64,000 nt of DNA, taken from contig CAVRYY010000003.1 in the NCBI GenBank assembly GCA_963725655.1, positions 310,001 through 374,000 of the forward strand, written 5' to 3'. The notes under the pieces were generated by a model. It worked only from the letters and a program-made list of their open reading frames with translations. It was not told where the DNA came from and did not search any database. Source of the DNA: CAVRXT01 sp963725655. GTDB lineage: Bacteria > Acidobacteriota > Terriglobia > Acidiferrales > UBA7541. Both the position numbers and the translations under genes were made by a program. Shown in pieces: positions 8,768 to 17,320 of the stretch. Each line of letters opens with the position of its first letter. The stretch's first letter is position 1.

Positions 8768-9421
8768 ATGGACAAAGACACCGCACGGATCGAAGCTTTC
8801 AGCGATGGCGTTTTCGCGATCGCCATGACTTTGCTGGTCCTCGAACTCAAAGTCCCGCAAGTCCCGGCTGGCCTGGTTGGCCCATACACTTCCGCGATGC
8901 TGGAAACCGCCCTGCGCCAGCAGTGGCCGGCATACTATTCCCTGGTCACCAGTTTTCTCACCGTGCTCATCATGTGGATGCATCACCACACCATGTTCAA
9001 GCTGGTGCGCCACACCGATGCGCGCTTGCTGTTAATGAACGGACTGCTGCTGCTCGGCGTTACCATCGTTCCATTTTCCACCGCAATATTAGCCGCATAT
9101 TTGTACACACCCGCGGCGCAGGGAGCGTGCGTGGCCTATGCGGGAACCTTCCTGATGATCAGCGTGGTCTACTTCCTGCTGGTTTACGTCGCGATTCAAG
9201 AAAGAATGCTGATCCCCCACGCTGAAGCCGCATTGGCGCGACTGAAAAACAGCTATCGTTGGGGCCCGCCGCTATACGCGTTCGCCACCATCGCCGCTTT
9301 CTACCGCGCATGGCTGTGCATGGGAATTTGCAGCGCGATGTGGATCTACTGGGGAGTGAGCATCTGCCTGAATCCGGAATCAAACCATCCGCCGAAAGCA
9401 GAATCCGAGCAGGAGTTGTAG
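8768..9421 (+). CDS. TMEM175 family (DUF1211) potassium channel
   Basis: The product has 217 residues. It starts with the family signature RIEAFSDGVFAIAMTLLVLEL, whose FSDGVFAIA...LL core lines the pore in bacterial TMEM175 channels. Six hydrophobic segments can be traced, including SLVTSFLTVLIMWMHHHTMF and GTFLMISVVYFLLVYVAI. The length fits the single-repeat bacterial form, which assembles as a tetramer and conducts K+ across the inner membrane. It is monocistronic and divergent from the galactosidase. The family assignment is firm. Selectivity is known for relatives and not readable here. Confidence 0.9.
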   Translation: MDKDTARIEAFSDGVFAIAMTLLVLELKVPQVPAGLVGPYTSAMLETALRQQWPAYYSLVTSFLTVLIMWMHHHTMFKLVRHTDARLLLMNGLLLLGVTIVPFSTAILAAYLYTPAAQGACVAYAGTFLMISVVYFLLVYVAIQERMLIPHAEAALARLKNSYRWGPPLYAFATIAAFYRAWLCMGICSAMWIYWGVSICLNPESNHPPKAESEQEL

Positions 9422-9451
9422 CAAGCGGCCGCTCTTCTTACGGGCCACAAC

Positions 9452-10546
9452 CTACGGTGCGGGGTTGGCGGTCAATGTCAGCGTGGTGGCAATCGGCGTA
9501 GCGCTGAGCGAAATTGCGCTGGAGGTGCTGCTGGAAAAGTTGGTGTCTCCGGCATAGCTACTATCCACCGCGTGTGTGCCGGATCCAGGGACCGCGATTC
9601 CCGATTCCGTGGCAGTGGCGGTTTGGGTAACCAGATCCAGCAAGATGCTCACCGTACCGCCGCCGTCATTCGCCGCCACAATATCGGGATTGCCGTCTCC
9701 GTTGAAATCTCCCACCGCTAAGCCGTCAGGACCGCTGCCAATCGCATAGGTCACCGCCGTCCCAAAGGTTCCTGCGCTGGTGCCCAGCAATACGCCGGCG
9801 TTGCTGCTGCCATAGTTCGCCACCGCCAGGTCCGGATTGCCGTCGCCATTGAAGTCTCCTACCGCTACCGCATCCGGACCGCTGCCGGTTGCATACGTGA
9901 CCTGTGCGGCGAAGGTCTGCGCCAGAGTAGCTGCGCCAAGCATCGCCGATCCCACCACGTAGTTGATGTTGCTGGTATCGAGAAACGACACGCTCTCGTT
10001 CGGCGCGACGCTGGCGCTCCCTGCCTCCACCACCGTCCCGGTGAGCGTGTAGTTGCCTGCCGCGCCGGAAGAGGAAATGGTGGTGGACGTCGCACGGATT
10101 CCCGTGACGGTGAGCGTTTGCGCGGATGACGTGCTCGCGGCGTCTGCCGTGGTGGCAAGGAATTCGGCCAAGTAGCCGTGGCTGCCAATTCCGGGAATGA
10201 ATTTCAGGCTTGCCGTTCCCGCTGAAGTCAATTGCGCGATGCCCAGGAGCGCCGCATTTTCGCAATCAGTGGCGCTCGCGTTGCAGAACATCACCCGGCC
10301 GGTGGTGACCGGCGTGGCGCCGGCAAGAACCGATGCCGTCAGCGTCACTGGTTCTCCGCTCGCGATGGAGGAAGAAGAGAGCGTGAGGGTGGTAGTGGTG
10401 GCCACTGGGGTTGCCCGCGCCTGCGGCGCCGTCCACACCACGCCCATGGCCAACGTCACAGAAATCCGGATGATGAGCGGATAGCAGCGACCTGCGCGGA
10501 CTCGTCCGTCCACACCAGTGGCCTTTAAATGATTGCCGCGAATCAT
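9452..10546 (-). CDS. secreted Ig-like / FG-GAP repeat protein, apparently C-terminally truncated
   Basis: The export signal is YPLIIRISVTLAMGVVWTAP, preceded by about 20 residues; the exact start is uncertain because no ribosome site is seen. Two bacterial Ig-like repeats follow (TTTTLTLSSSSIASGEPVTL and a second). Then come two FG-GAP/VCBS calcium-binding blades with the strictly repeated GDFNGDGNPD motif. The last residues, TTLTLTANPAP, are the opening strand of another Ig repeat, cut by a TAG at 9452. The protein therefore seems to have lost one or more C-terminal domains. The function is unknown; relatives are large secreted or adhesive proteins. Confidence 0.72.
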   Translation of the reverse strand: MIRGNHLKATGVDGRVRAGRCYPLIIRISVTLAMGVVWTAPQARATPVATTTTLTLSSSSIASGEPVTLTASVLAGATPVTTGRVMFCNASATDCENAALLGIAQLTSAGTASLKFIPGIGSHGYLAEFLATTADAASTSSAQTLTVTGIRATSTTISSSGAAGNYTLTGTVVEAGSASVAPNESVSFLDTSNINYVVGSAMLGAATLAQTFAAQVTYATGSGPDAVAVGDFNGDGNPDLAVANYGSSNAGVLLGTSAGTFGTAVTYAIGSGPDGLAVGDFNGDGNPDIVAANDGGGTVSILLDLVTQTATATESGIAVPGSGTHAVDSSYAGDTNFSSSTSSAISLSATPIATTLTLTANPAP

Positions 10547-10656
10547 GCCGGTTTAAGCTGCAATCACCTCGCCATGCGTCCAACCCGTTTTCTAAGAGTT
10601 TTTAATGAGCAGGTCTTAGTAAGTGACGGCTGCCGCCGGCGAGAGGGATCTCGCCT

Positions 10657-11034
10657 CTATCCGATTGCGCGTCCGGTTATCACGCCCAGCCACACCGCGA
10701 CGAATCCCACTACCACGCTGAGCGCCACATTCAGCCCGGCAATCAGAATTTCCCCATCCATGGCAACGCGCAGCGTCTCAAACTCAAACGTAGAAAACGT
10801 GCTGTACCCGCCGAGAAATCCGATCGGAATTAAGTACACCCAATTCGCGTTCCAACCGTTCCGCTGCCCCAGAAACGTCACCACCAGCCCAATCAAAAAC
10901 GACGCCGTAATATTGATCACGAACGTGCCGTAGGGAAAGCGGCTGGGGATGCGTTCACTGACGTAGTTATGCACCCAGAATCGCAACACCGAGCCAATCG
11001 CCCCGCCAATCGCGATCATCCAGTATTTCGTCAT
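10657..11034 (-). CDS. crcB: CrcB/Fluc fluoride ion channel
   Basis: The product has 125 residues and four transmembrane helices. It has the Fluc signatures GGAIGSVLRFW in helix 1, GTFVINITASFLIG in helix 2 and GGYSTFSTFEFET in helix 3, which carries the central Na+ site and pore phenylalanines. Fluc works as an antiparallel dimer exporting fluoride. A single gene of this length implies a homodimer. I looked for a fluoride riboswitch in the 86 bp upstream and saw none. It lies between the Ig protein and the aldehyde dehydrogenase on the same strand without tight spacing. Confidence 0.96.
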   Translation of the reverse strand: MTKYWMIAIGGAIGSVLRFWVHNYVSERIPSRFPYGTFVINITASFLIGLVVTFLGQRNGWNANWVYLIPIGFLGGYSTFSTFEFETLRVAMDGEILIAGLNVALSVVVGFVAVWLGVITGRAIG

Positions 11035-11120
11035 CCCCGCGAGTCTGAACGTTTCCCGTGGAAGTTGTCAACGAGCGCCGTGCCGCGCGTCTCCCACGCG
11101 GCGCTTCCTTACTTAGAAAC

Positions 11121-12587
11121 TTAGATCGGATAAGGCGTCGGGCTCCTCCGAATCGTGATCCACCGCAACTCGGTAAACTCCTCCAGCGCCGCCTTCCCCC
11201 CAAACCTTCCCCACCCGCTGCTCTTCACCCCGCCAAACGGCATCTGCGGCTCATCATGCACCGTCGATCCGTTGATATGGCACATTCCCGTCTCCATCCG
11301 CTCCGCAATCTTCATAGCCTTATTGATGTCGCGGCTGAAAACCGCCCCGGATAGCCCATACTCCGTGTCGTTCGCAATTCTCAAAGCTTCCTCAGAATTC
11401 TCAACCACCACCACCGATACCACTGGCCCGAACGACTCCTCATGATAAATGCGCATCGCCGGCGTCACTCCATACAACACCGTCGGCAAATAGCACGCCC
11501 CAGCCGCCTTCCCGCCGCACAGCACCCGCGCGCCCTGGCTCACCGCATCCGCGATCAGCGAATCCACCCGCTCGATAGTGGCCCGATTGATCACTGCGCC
11601 CACCTGCGTATCCATCTGCATGGGGTCGCCCGTTTTCAACGCCGCGGCCTTCGCCGCCAGCTTCCGTGCAAATTCATCCGCCACCGGCCGCTCCACAATA
11701 ATTCGCTCGGTGGACATGCAGATCTGCCCCTGATTCATGAACGCGCCGAAACTTCCGGCCGCCACCGCCGCATCCATCTCCGCATCTTCCAACACGATCA
11801 TCGGCGCCTTGCCGCCCAGCTCGAGCAGCGTCCGCTTCAAATGTTTGCCGGCCTTCTCCGCGATCAGCCGGCCGATTTTGGTGGACCCGGTAAAATTAAT
11901 GCGCCGCGTTTTGGGGTGTGCGATCAACGCGTCCACCACCTCCGCGGCATCCTTGGGGGCGTTAGTGATCACGTTGATTACGCCGTCGGGAAATCCCGCC
12001 TCGCTCAGCACCGACGCGATCGCCAGGTGCGTCCCAGGAGATTCCTCGGACGCCTTAAGCACCACGGTATTGCCGTACGCCAGCGGAATCGCCACCGCGC
12101 GAAATCCCAGAATCAGCGGCGCATTCCACGGCGCGATTCCCACCACCACGCCCACCGGCTGGCGCAACGCCATCGCCCGCGTATCCGGCAGATCCGACGG
12201 TATGATTTCGCCGATCAGCCCATAGCTCTCCGCGGCCGCCTCGCGCAAAATCGCGGCGCTCAACATGCAATTGAACATTCCCCAACCGAACGTGCCTCCG
12301 GTCTCTTCGGTGATCAAGCGAGCCAGCTCTTCCTGGCGCGCCTCCAGCACGTTCGCCGCTTTCAGAAACAGGCTGCGCCGCATTCCCGGCGCCGAATTGC
12401 TCCACGCAGGGAACGCCGCGGCAGCCGCGTCCACCGCCGCCTCGACATCCGCGCGCCCGCTCGCCGGCACGTGCGAAATCGCTTCGCCCGAATATGGATT
12501 CTTCTTGGTGAACGTGCTCCGATCGACGGCGCCGCACCATCGTCCGCCGATAAACATTTCCTGATCGCGAATAGTTGCTGTAGGCAT
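11121..12587 (-). CDS. NAD(P)+-dependent aldehyde dehydrogenase, aromatic (salicylaldehyde/benzaldehyde) type
   Basis: ATG 12587 has AGGAGG upstream, giving 488 residues, normal for the ALDH superfamily. The visible sites are APWNAPL with the NAD-binding Asn, the GSTKIGR loop, the general base Glu in LLELGGKAP, and the catalytic Cys in NQGQICMSTERI. It ends in a dimerisation strand. The GWGMFN start of the catalytic helix, IPSDLPDTRAMALRQP and GQICMSTERI resemble salicylaldehyde, benzaldehyde and vanillin dehydrogenases more than betaine-type enzymes. An IclR/PcaR-like regulator lies immediately upstream, which fits oxidation of lignin-derived aromatic aldehydes to acids. The exact substrate is inference. 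Confidence 0.88.
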   Translation of the reverse strand: MPTATIRDQEMFIGGRWCGAVDRSTFTKKNPYSGEAISHVPASGRADVEAAVDAAAAAFPAWSNSAPGMRRSLFLKAANVLEARQEELARLITEETGGTFGWGMFNCMLSAAILREAAAESYGLIGEIIPSDLPDTRAMALRQPVGVVVGIAPWNAPLILGFRAVAIPLAYGNTVVLKASEESPGTHLAIASVLSEAGFPDGVINVITNAPKDAAEVVDALIAHPKTRRINFTGSTKIGRLIAEKAGKHLKRTLLELGGKAPMIVLEDAEMDAAVAAGSFGAFMNQGQICMSTERIIVERPVADEFARKLAAKAAALKTGDPMQMDTQVGAVINRATIERVDSLIADAVSQGARVLCGGKAAGACYLPTVLYGVTPAMRIYHEESFGPVVSVVVVENSEEALRIANDTEYGLSGAVFSRDINKAMKIAERMETGMCHINGSTVHDEPQMPFGGVKSSGWGRFGGKAALEEFTELRWITIRRSPTPYPI

Positions 12588-12676
12588 CGCTCCACGTCCT
12601 CCTGATTTTCCATCGCCCATGCGCATGCGCCTGCGTCGGGCAGCCCGAACTCGCATCCGATTTCGCGCTGCGTTTC

Positions 12677-13525
12677 CTAGATCCCGCTGATCGAACGCCC
12701 CAGCGACTGCGCGCTTTTCCTCAAGTGCGGAAGAATGCGGTGAATCATGTCCTCAGTCGAAAACCGCGCCGCGTGCACGCCCACGTTTATCGCCGCCGCC
12801 ACGCGCCCGTCCGAGGCGGCCACCGGCACCGCGATTGACCTCAGCCCCAACTCCAGCTCTTCATCCACCAGCGCGTAACCATCGCCCGCCACTCGCTTGA
12901 TGATTTCCGCGAAGCGCGATTTGTCGGTCACCGTTCGCGGCGTAAACGCTTTCAGTTCCACCCGCGCCAGGAATGCCGCGAACTCATCTTCCGGCAGCGC
13001 CGCCAGCATCACCCTTCCCATCGAAGTGCAAAATGCGGGCAACCGCGTCCCCACCGCCACCCCGATCGACATCACCCGCGACATCGCCGAGCGCGCCACG
13101 TAAACGATCTGATCGCCGTCCAGCACGCTCATCGAGCTGGATTCGTGCAGCACCTCGGTCAGCCCTTCCAGCACAGGTTGCGCGACCGTGGGCAGGGAAG
13201 AGGACGACAAATACGAAAACCCCAGATTCAATATGCTGGTCTTCAGCCGGAACACTCGCCCGCGCGCTTCCGCATATCCCAGCAGTTCCAGCGTCAGCAG
13301 CAGACGCCGCGCCGCGGCTCGCGAAAACCCGGTGTGCCGCGCCACGTCCGCCACTGTCAATCCCTCCCGGCGGGTATCGAACGCCTCGATCACTTTTAAG
13401 CCGCGCGCCAGGGACAGTACAAAATTGGGATTGCCGATAAACTCGTTCAGGTCGTTGTGAGGTTGGTGTGCGCCGCCGGTGTTCGCAATGCGCGGCTTGG
13501 TGGAACGGCCAGTTTCCGGTTTCAT
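12677..13525 (-). CDS. IclR-family transcriptional regulator (PcaR/PobR/PcaU type)
   Basis: The product has 282 residues from ATG 13525, with GAGG nine bases upstream. Residues 35-90 form the winged helix (SLARGLKVIEAFDTRREGLT, then VADVARHTGFSRAAARRLLL). The C-terminal IclR effector domain shows SVLDGDQIVYVARS, GTRLPAFCTSMGRVMLA and LGLRSIAVPV. The long arm before the wing and the FVLSLARGL start resemble regulators of protocatechuate and 4-hydroxybenzoate catabolism. A matching operator sits 60 bp upstream of the start. It probably controls itself, the aldehyde dehydrogenase 90 bp downstream, and perhaps the divergent TonB receptor (inference). Confidence 0.92.
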   Translation of the reverse strand: MKPETGRSTKPRIANTGGAHQPHNDLNEFIGNPNFVLSLARGLKVIEAFDTRREGLTVADVARHTGFSRAAARRLLLTLELLGYAEARGRVFRLKTSILNLGFSYLSSSSLPTVAQPVLEGLTEVLHESSSMSVLDGDQIVYVARSAMSRVMSIGVAVGTRLPAFCTSMGRVMLAALPEDEFAAFLARVELKAFTPRTVTDKSRFAEIIKRVAGDGYALVDEELELGLRSIAVPVAASDGRVAAAINVGVHAARFSTEDMIHRILPHLRKSAQSLGRSISGI

Positions 13526-13584
13526 GATATCGGCCTCGCTAAGCGAGCGAATCGTCGCCAAAGCAGTCACTGTACCGGGATGGT

Positions 13585-13599
13585 GCACGATAATCGCAC
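13585..13599 (+). promoter_or_regulatory. PcaR/PobR-like operator
   Basis: The sequence GCACGATAATCGCAC matches the known PcaR/PobR site GTTCGATAATCGCAC at 13 of 15 positions. It lies in the divergent gap between the IclR-type gene (60 bp away) and the TonB receptor gene. A partial second half (ACGATTGTGCA) follows at once and makes an imperfect dyad with outer arms TGCAC/GTGCA. Confidence 0.55.
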
Positions 13600-13745
13600 G
13601 ATTGTGCAGAATTCGCAATTTCTCCTTGACTCCTCCCTCTCTCTTCCGGTATAGCTCCCGCAATGCATACTTGTTAATTCTCAATATCGATTTTTCGCAA
13701 CTCTCCACACTGGCTCGATCCGCTTGGCGCATGGGGGGATGTCAC

Positions 13746-16700
13746 ATGAACTCTCGTTCCATGGTTTTTGCGATGTTTCTGGTGGGATCGCTTCTTCTCT
13801 TCGCCACCCTGGGGCACGCTCAGGTCGGCACCACCGAGGCCCAGCTGAACGGAACAGTGGTCGATCAAACCGGTGGCTCGGTGAGCAAAGCCATAATTGC
13901 GCTTCGCAACGCAGACACCAACCGCTCCAACACGGTCGCCTCCAACGACACCGGCTATTACATTTTCACTAACATCCCCCCCGGTAGATATGAGTTAACC
14001 GTCGCGTTCACCGGCTTCTCGAAATACACCCAGACCGGCATCGACCTGCGCGTCGGCCAGATCGCCACGATCGACGTCACCCTCACCGTCGCTGCTACCG
14101 GCCAGCAGGTGATCGTGAATACCGAAGCGCCGGTGATCGAGCCCACCCGCACCGAAGTGAGCCAGGTGATTGACACCCAGCAGATCAACAATCTGCCCAT
14201 CAGCGGACGCCTGTTTACCGACTTTGCGCTGCTGTCCCCGGGCGTCGCTACCGGACGCACCAGCCTGCAATCCACGCTCACCGATCCATCCACCACCAGG
14301 ATTTCGTTTGGCGGCCAGCGCGACTTAAACAACATGGTTACCGTCGACGGCGCGGACAACATCAACACGTCCACCGGTTCGCAGCGGGCCACGCCGTCGC
14401 AGGAAGTGGTGAGCGAGTTTCGGGTGGTCAACAACGGGTACTCCACCGAGTACGGGCGGTCCCTGGGCGGGATCGTCAACATCATCACCAAATCCGGCGG
14501 AAACGATTTCCACGGCACGATCTACGATTATTTCCAGAACAACGCGCTCGATAACCGATCGCCTTTGCAGCCTTCGCCGCAGGCCGACGTGCTGCAGGAA
14601 AATCAATTCGGGGCGACCGCCGGCGGCCCGATCCAAAAAGACAAAACGTTTTTCTTTATGAACTATGAAGGGCAGCGCCGCGCGCAGTCGCCCACTTACC
14701 CGGGAGTATTTTTTGCGCCGGTGGATCCCGGAGTAGCGGGGTTATTCCCTGCGGGCACTAACAATCTGGAAGCGGTGAATATCGTCAAACAAAGTTTCGG
14801 GCTTGCGCCGGAAGACCTGAACCTCCTGCAGGCGTCGGACATCGATAACGGCTTCGTCAAAGTGGACCACGAGTTCAACGCCAACAACCGCCTTTCCCTG
14901 CGCTACTCCGTGCAGGACGCGCGCGATACCAACATGCTGGTGGGAGCCACTCTGGACGGCGGCGGCATCGGCGCGCCCAGCAGCGGCCACAATGGATACC
15001 TGCGCGATCAGGCCGCGGTGGGAACGCTCACCACCAACATTACGCCGAACCTGGTCAACTCGCTGCTGGGTCAATACGCGCGGCGCAACTACGGTTTCCC
15101 TGGAGATACCGGGCAGCCCAATCTCGACGTCCCCAATCTTCTCCTGTTCGGCCATAATTTCGGCGCCTTCGACCGCTACAACGAAACGCGCATGGAATTT
15201 TCTGACACCGTTTCCTGGGTCAAGGGCAAGCACTACCTCAAGTTCGGCGCCGATACCAACTACATCCGGAATTTCGTCATCTGGCCGGGATTCACTCCCT
15301 CCCGCAACATTTTCCCCAGCCTGGATGACCTGCTCTCGTCCGCTCAGGGAGGCTGGGGCGCCACGCCTTGCCAACCCCCGCTCACTGGCCTCACCGCGCC
15401 GTGCATCGCCGCATTTTTCTGGGGCGCGCCCATCGGACCGGGACCGTTCGATCCCACCGCGTCGTCGCCTTCGGTGCCCACCACCTGGCAGAACGCGTAT
15501 CTTCCCTCGGAGCAGAGCAATTTCGATATCAGCATCCACCACGGTGAATACGGATTCTTCGCGCAGGACCAGTATCGCCTGACCCCGAAAATAACCGTCA
15601 ACTACGGCCTGCGCTGGGATTTTGAGAGCGGCCTGGGAACCTACGTGAACCCCGATTACCGCAGCTTCTCGCCGCGCTTCGGCATCGCCTACTCCCCCAA
15701 TCCGAAAACCGTGATTCGCGCCGGCTTTGGAATTTTCTACGACACCTACAGCTTGTCGTTCTTCTTCGTCGCCGGCCCGCAGCGTCCGCCGGTAATTCCC
15801 AACCTGCCCCTGGCCGCAAACCAGAACACCGGCACCTACCTGCTGAACACCTTGGCCATACCTACGCCGTGCGTCCTGGCTGGATGCCCGCCCAATCCCT
15901 ACGCTCCATTCACGCCGCCGGGCACGGTAATTCCGCCGCTGGTCGATGCCGCGTTTGAAAACCTGATTAGCTCGGGTTCCTTCCCAGCCAATTCTCCTTA
16001 CGTCCAAGGCGGCACGGAGGTTGATCACAATCTCCGCGAACCCTATTCCGAGCAGTCCAGCTTTGAAATCGACCGCGAAATCGGCAAGGGATTTTCGGTT
16101 ACCGCCGGCTATCTTTGGGTTGCCGCGCACAAACTGGTTCGCCCGATCGACCTCAACGTCGGTCCGCCGATCGGCACCGAAACCGGCACCAACAAAGACA
16201 TCTACTCGTTCCAACTCGATGAACCTGGCATCACCCCGCCGCCTTTTGGCACCGGCGGCACCGGCGGGATTTTCTACTACACAGACTCCACCGGAAATTC
16301 CTCCTACAACGGCGGCACCCTGCAAGCCATGGAGCGAGTGGGAAAATTTCTCACCTTTAACGCCAACTACACGTTTTCCAAGGTGATCGATAACGGCACC
16401 TTCACCACGTTCGTCAGCACTCCGCAATCCAACGCGCAGCGCAACCTCGAGCGCGCCCTTTCCAACCAGGATGTGCGCCAGCGCTTCGTCGCCAACTTCG
16501 TGGTCACCGCGCCGCAGAGCTCTTTCCTCCGCAACTTTGATTTCAGCAGCATCATCACCGCGCAATCCCCTCGGCCGTTCACCGTATTCGTCGGCTTCGA
16601 CGCCAATAACGACGGAAATCCGGTTACCGACCGCGTAGGAACTTTTGGCCGCAACACCTACTTCGGTGAGGACGAAAGGGTGTGGGATATGCGGATCTCG

Positions 16701-16943
16701 CGCATGATTCATTTCCCGGGCGAGCGTTACAAAGTGCAGATCATGGGCGATATTTTCAATACGCTTAACCGCGCCAACTACGACGAGGTCTACACCGTCT
16801 ACGGCGCCCCCGATCTGATCGGCGCCGCGATCCCGCATCACTACGGCGACGGCGTAACCGACCCGGCCAACTCCAGCTTCGGCACCCCCAGAACAGCCCT
16901 GAATCCGCGCCAATTCCAATTGGCCGCGAAGTTCATCTTCTAG
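13746..16943 (+). CDS. TonB-dependent receptor, Oar-like, with N-terminal carboxypeptidase-regulatory-like domain
   Basis: ATG 13746 follows a GGGGGG run and gives 1065 residues. The signal peptide is MNSRSMVFAMFLVGSLLLFA. Residues 28-110 are the CarboxypepD_reg-like beta sandwich (GTVVDQTGGSVSKAIIALRN, then TGYYIFTNIPPGRYELTV). A plug domain follows (ISFGGQRDLNNMVTVDGAD, SEFRVVNNGYSTEYGRSLGG), then a long beta-barrel ending FQLAAKFIF, an aromatic C-terminus as needed for outer-membrane insertion. This class is greatly expanded in Acidobacteria and probably imports oligosaccharides or other plant polymers. The substrate is not readable here. It is divergent from the IclR-type gene and may share its operator. 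The long open frame on the opposite strand is a shadow. Confidence 0.93.
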   Translation: MNSRSMVFAMFLVGSLLLFATLGHAQVGTTEAQLNGTVVDQTGGSVSKAIIALRNADTNRSNTVASNDTGYYIFTNIPPGRYELTVAFTGFSKYTQTGIDLRVGQIATIDVTLTVAATGQQVIVNTEAPVIEPTRTEVSQVIDTQQINNLPISGRLFTDFALLSPGVATGRTSLQSTLTDPSTTRISFGGQRDLNNMVTVDGADNINTSTGSQRATPSQEVVSEFRVVNNGYSTEYGRSLGGIVNIITKSGGNDFHGTIYDYFQNNALDNRSPLQPSPQADVLQENQFGATAGGPIQKDKTFFFMNYEGQRRAQSPTYPGVFFAPVDPGVAGLFPAGTNNLEAVNIVKQSFGLAPEDLNLLQASDIDNGFVKVDHEFNANNRLSLRYSVQDARDTNMLVGATLDGGGIGAPSSGHNGYLRDQAAVGTLTTNITPNLVNSLLGQYARRNYGFPGDTGQPNLDVPNLLLFGHNFGAFDRYNETRMEFSDTVSWVKGKHYLKFGADTNYIRNFVIWPGFTPSRNIFPSLDDLLSSAQGGWGATPCQPPLTGLTAPCIAAFFWGAPIGPGPFDPTASSPSVPTTWQNAYLPSEQSNFDISIHHGEYGFFAQDQYRLTPKITVNYGLRWDFESGLGTYVNPDYRSFSPRFGIAYSPNPKTVIRAGFGIFYDTYSLSFFFVAGPQRPPVIPNLPLAANQNTGTYLLNTLAIPTPCVLAGCPPNPYAPFTPPGTVIPPLVDAAFENLISSGSFPANSPYVQGGTEVDHNLREPYSEQSSFEIDREIGKGFSVTAGYLWVAAHKLVRPIDLNVGPPIGTETGTNKDIYSFQLDEPGITPPPFGTGGTGGIFYYTDSTGNSSYNGGTLQAMERVGKFLTFNANYTFSKVIDNGTFTTFVSTPQSNAQRNLERALSNQDVRQRFVANFVVTAPQSSFLRNFDFSSIITAQSPRPFTVFVGFDANNDGNPVTDRVGTFGRNTYFGEDERVWDMRISRMIHFPGERYKVQIMGDIFNTLNRANYDEVYTVYGAPDLIGAAIPHHYGDGVTDPANSSFGTPRTALNPRQFQLAAKFIF

Positions 16944-16950
16944 CAACGGG

Positions 16951-17110
16951 TTCTGACCTAGCCGTAGAAGTCGCCGGTGGGGGATTTCTGACTTAGCCGC
17001 AGAATTTGCCGGCGTGGGTATCTGACTTAGCCGTAGAAGTCGCCGGTGGGTGCCCCACACGTCGGGTTTACGTGTGGGTTCTTGACGTAGCCGTTGAAGT
17101 TGCCGCTGTG
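16951..17110. repeat. tandem degenerate intergenic repeat, about 35-60 bp spacing
   Basis: The phrase TCTGAC(T/C)TAGCCGTAGAA, followed by GT(C/T)GCCGGTGGG, recurs at about 16952, 16987, 17021 and 17080 with small changes. The copies lie directly after the TonB receptor stop. One copy is interrupted by a family A palindrome at 17046-17082. The same GCAGCCGTAGAA phrase recurs near 19281. No gene is seen between 16944 and 17320. Confidence 0.6.
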
Positions 17111-17149
17111 GGGTTTCTGCCTTCAGGTTCCACGGTTCTACGCCGTTAT

Positions 17150-17232
17150 CTTTTCCGGGTGCCCCACTCTTCAAGTCTGCCGCAGCGCCGCCTCTGCGCG
17201 AAGGCAGACGAGAAGGGTGGGCGTCCAGACCT
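17150..17232. repeat. family A-related palindromic repeat
   Basis: TTTTCCGGGTGCCCCACTC opens the element and AGGGTGGGCGTCCAGACC closes it, with a self-complementary interior (CTTCAAGTCTGCC against GGCAGACGAGAAG). The copy at 19228-19281 has the same borders around a shorter stem. This looks like a REP- or MITE-like structure with exchangeable centres. Confidence 0.55.
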
Positions 17233-17320
17233 TACCAGTAGAAAGTAAGTGCGCCACACACCCGGGTTCCCGCAAGCGCGTCGCCCACCGTTGCGAGCAT
17301 CGCACCAGCCAGCCCAGCCG

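Noticed and set aside
11035..11120. Fluoride riboswitch upstream of crcB
   Set aside because: The conserved pseudoknot elements of the crcB motif could not be found in the 86-bp leader.
14742..17174. Long open frame (810 codons) on the strand opposite the TonB receptor
   Set aside because: It is the antisense shadow of a high-GC gene. It has no domain signal, a low-complexity Gly/Val/Arg composition, and conflicts with a receptor that has signal peptide, plug and barrel motifs.
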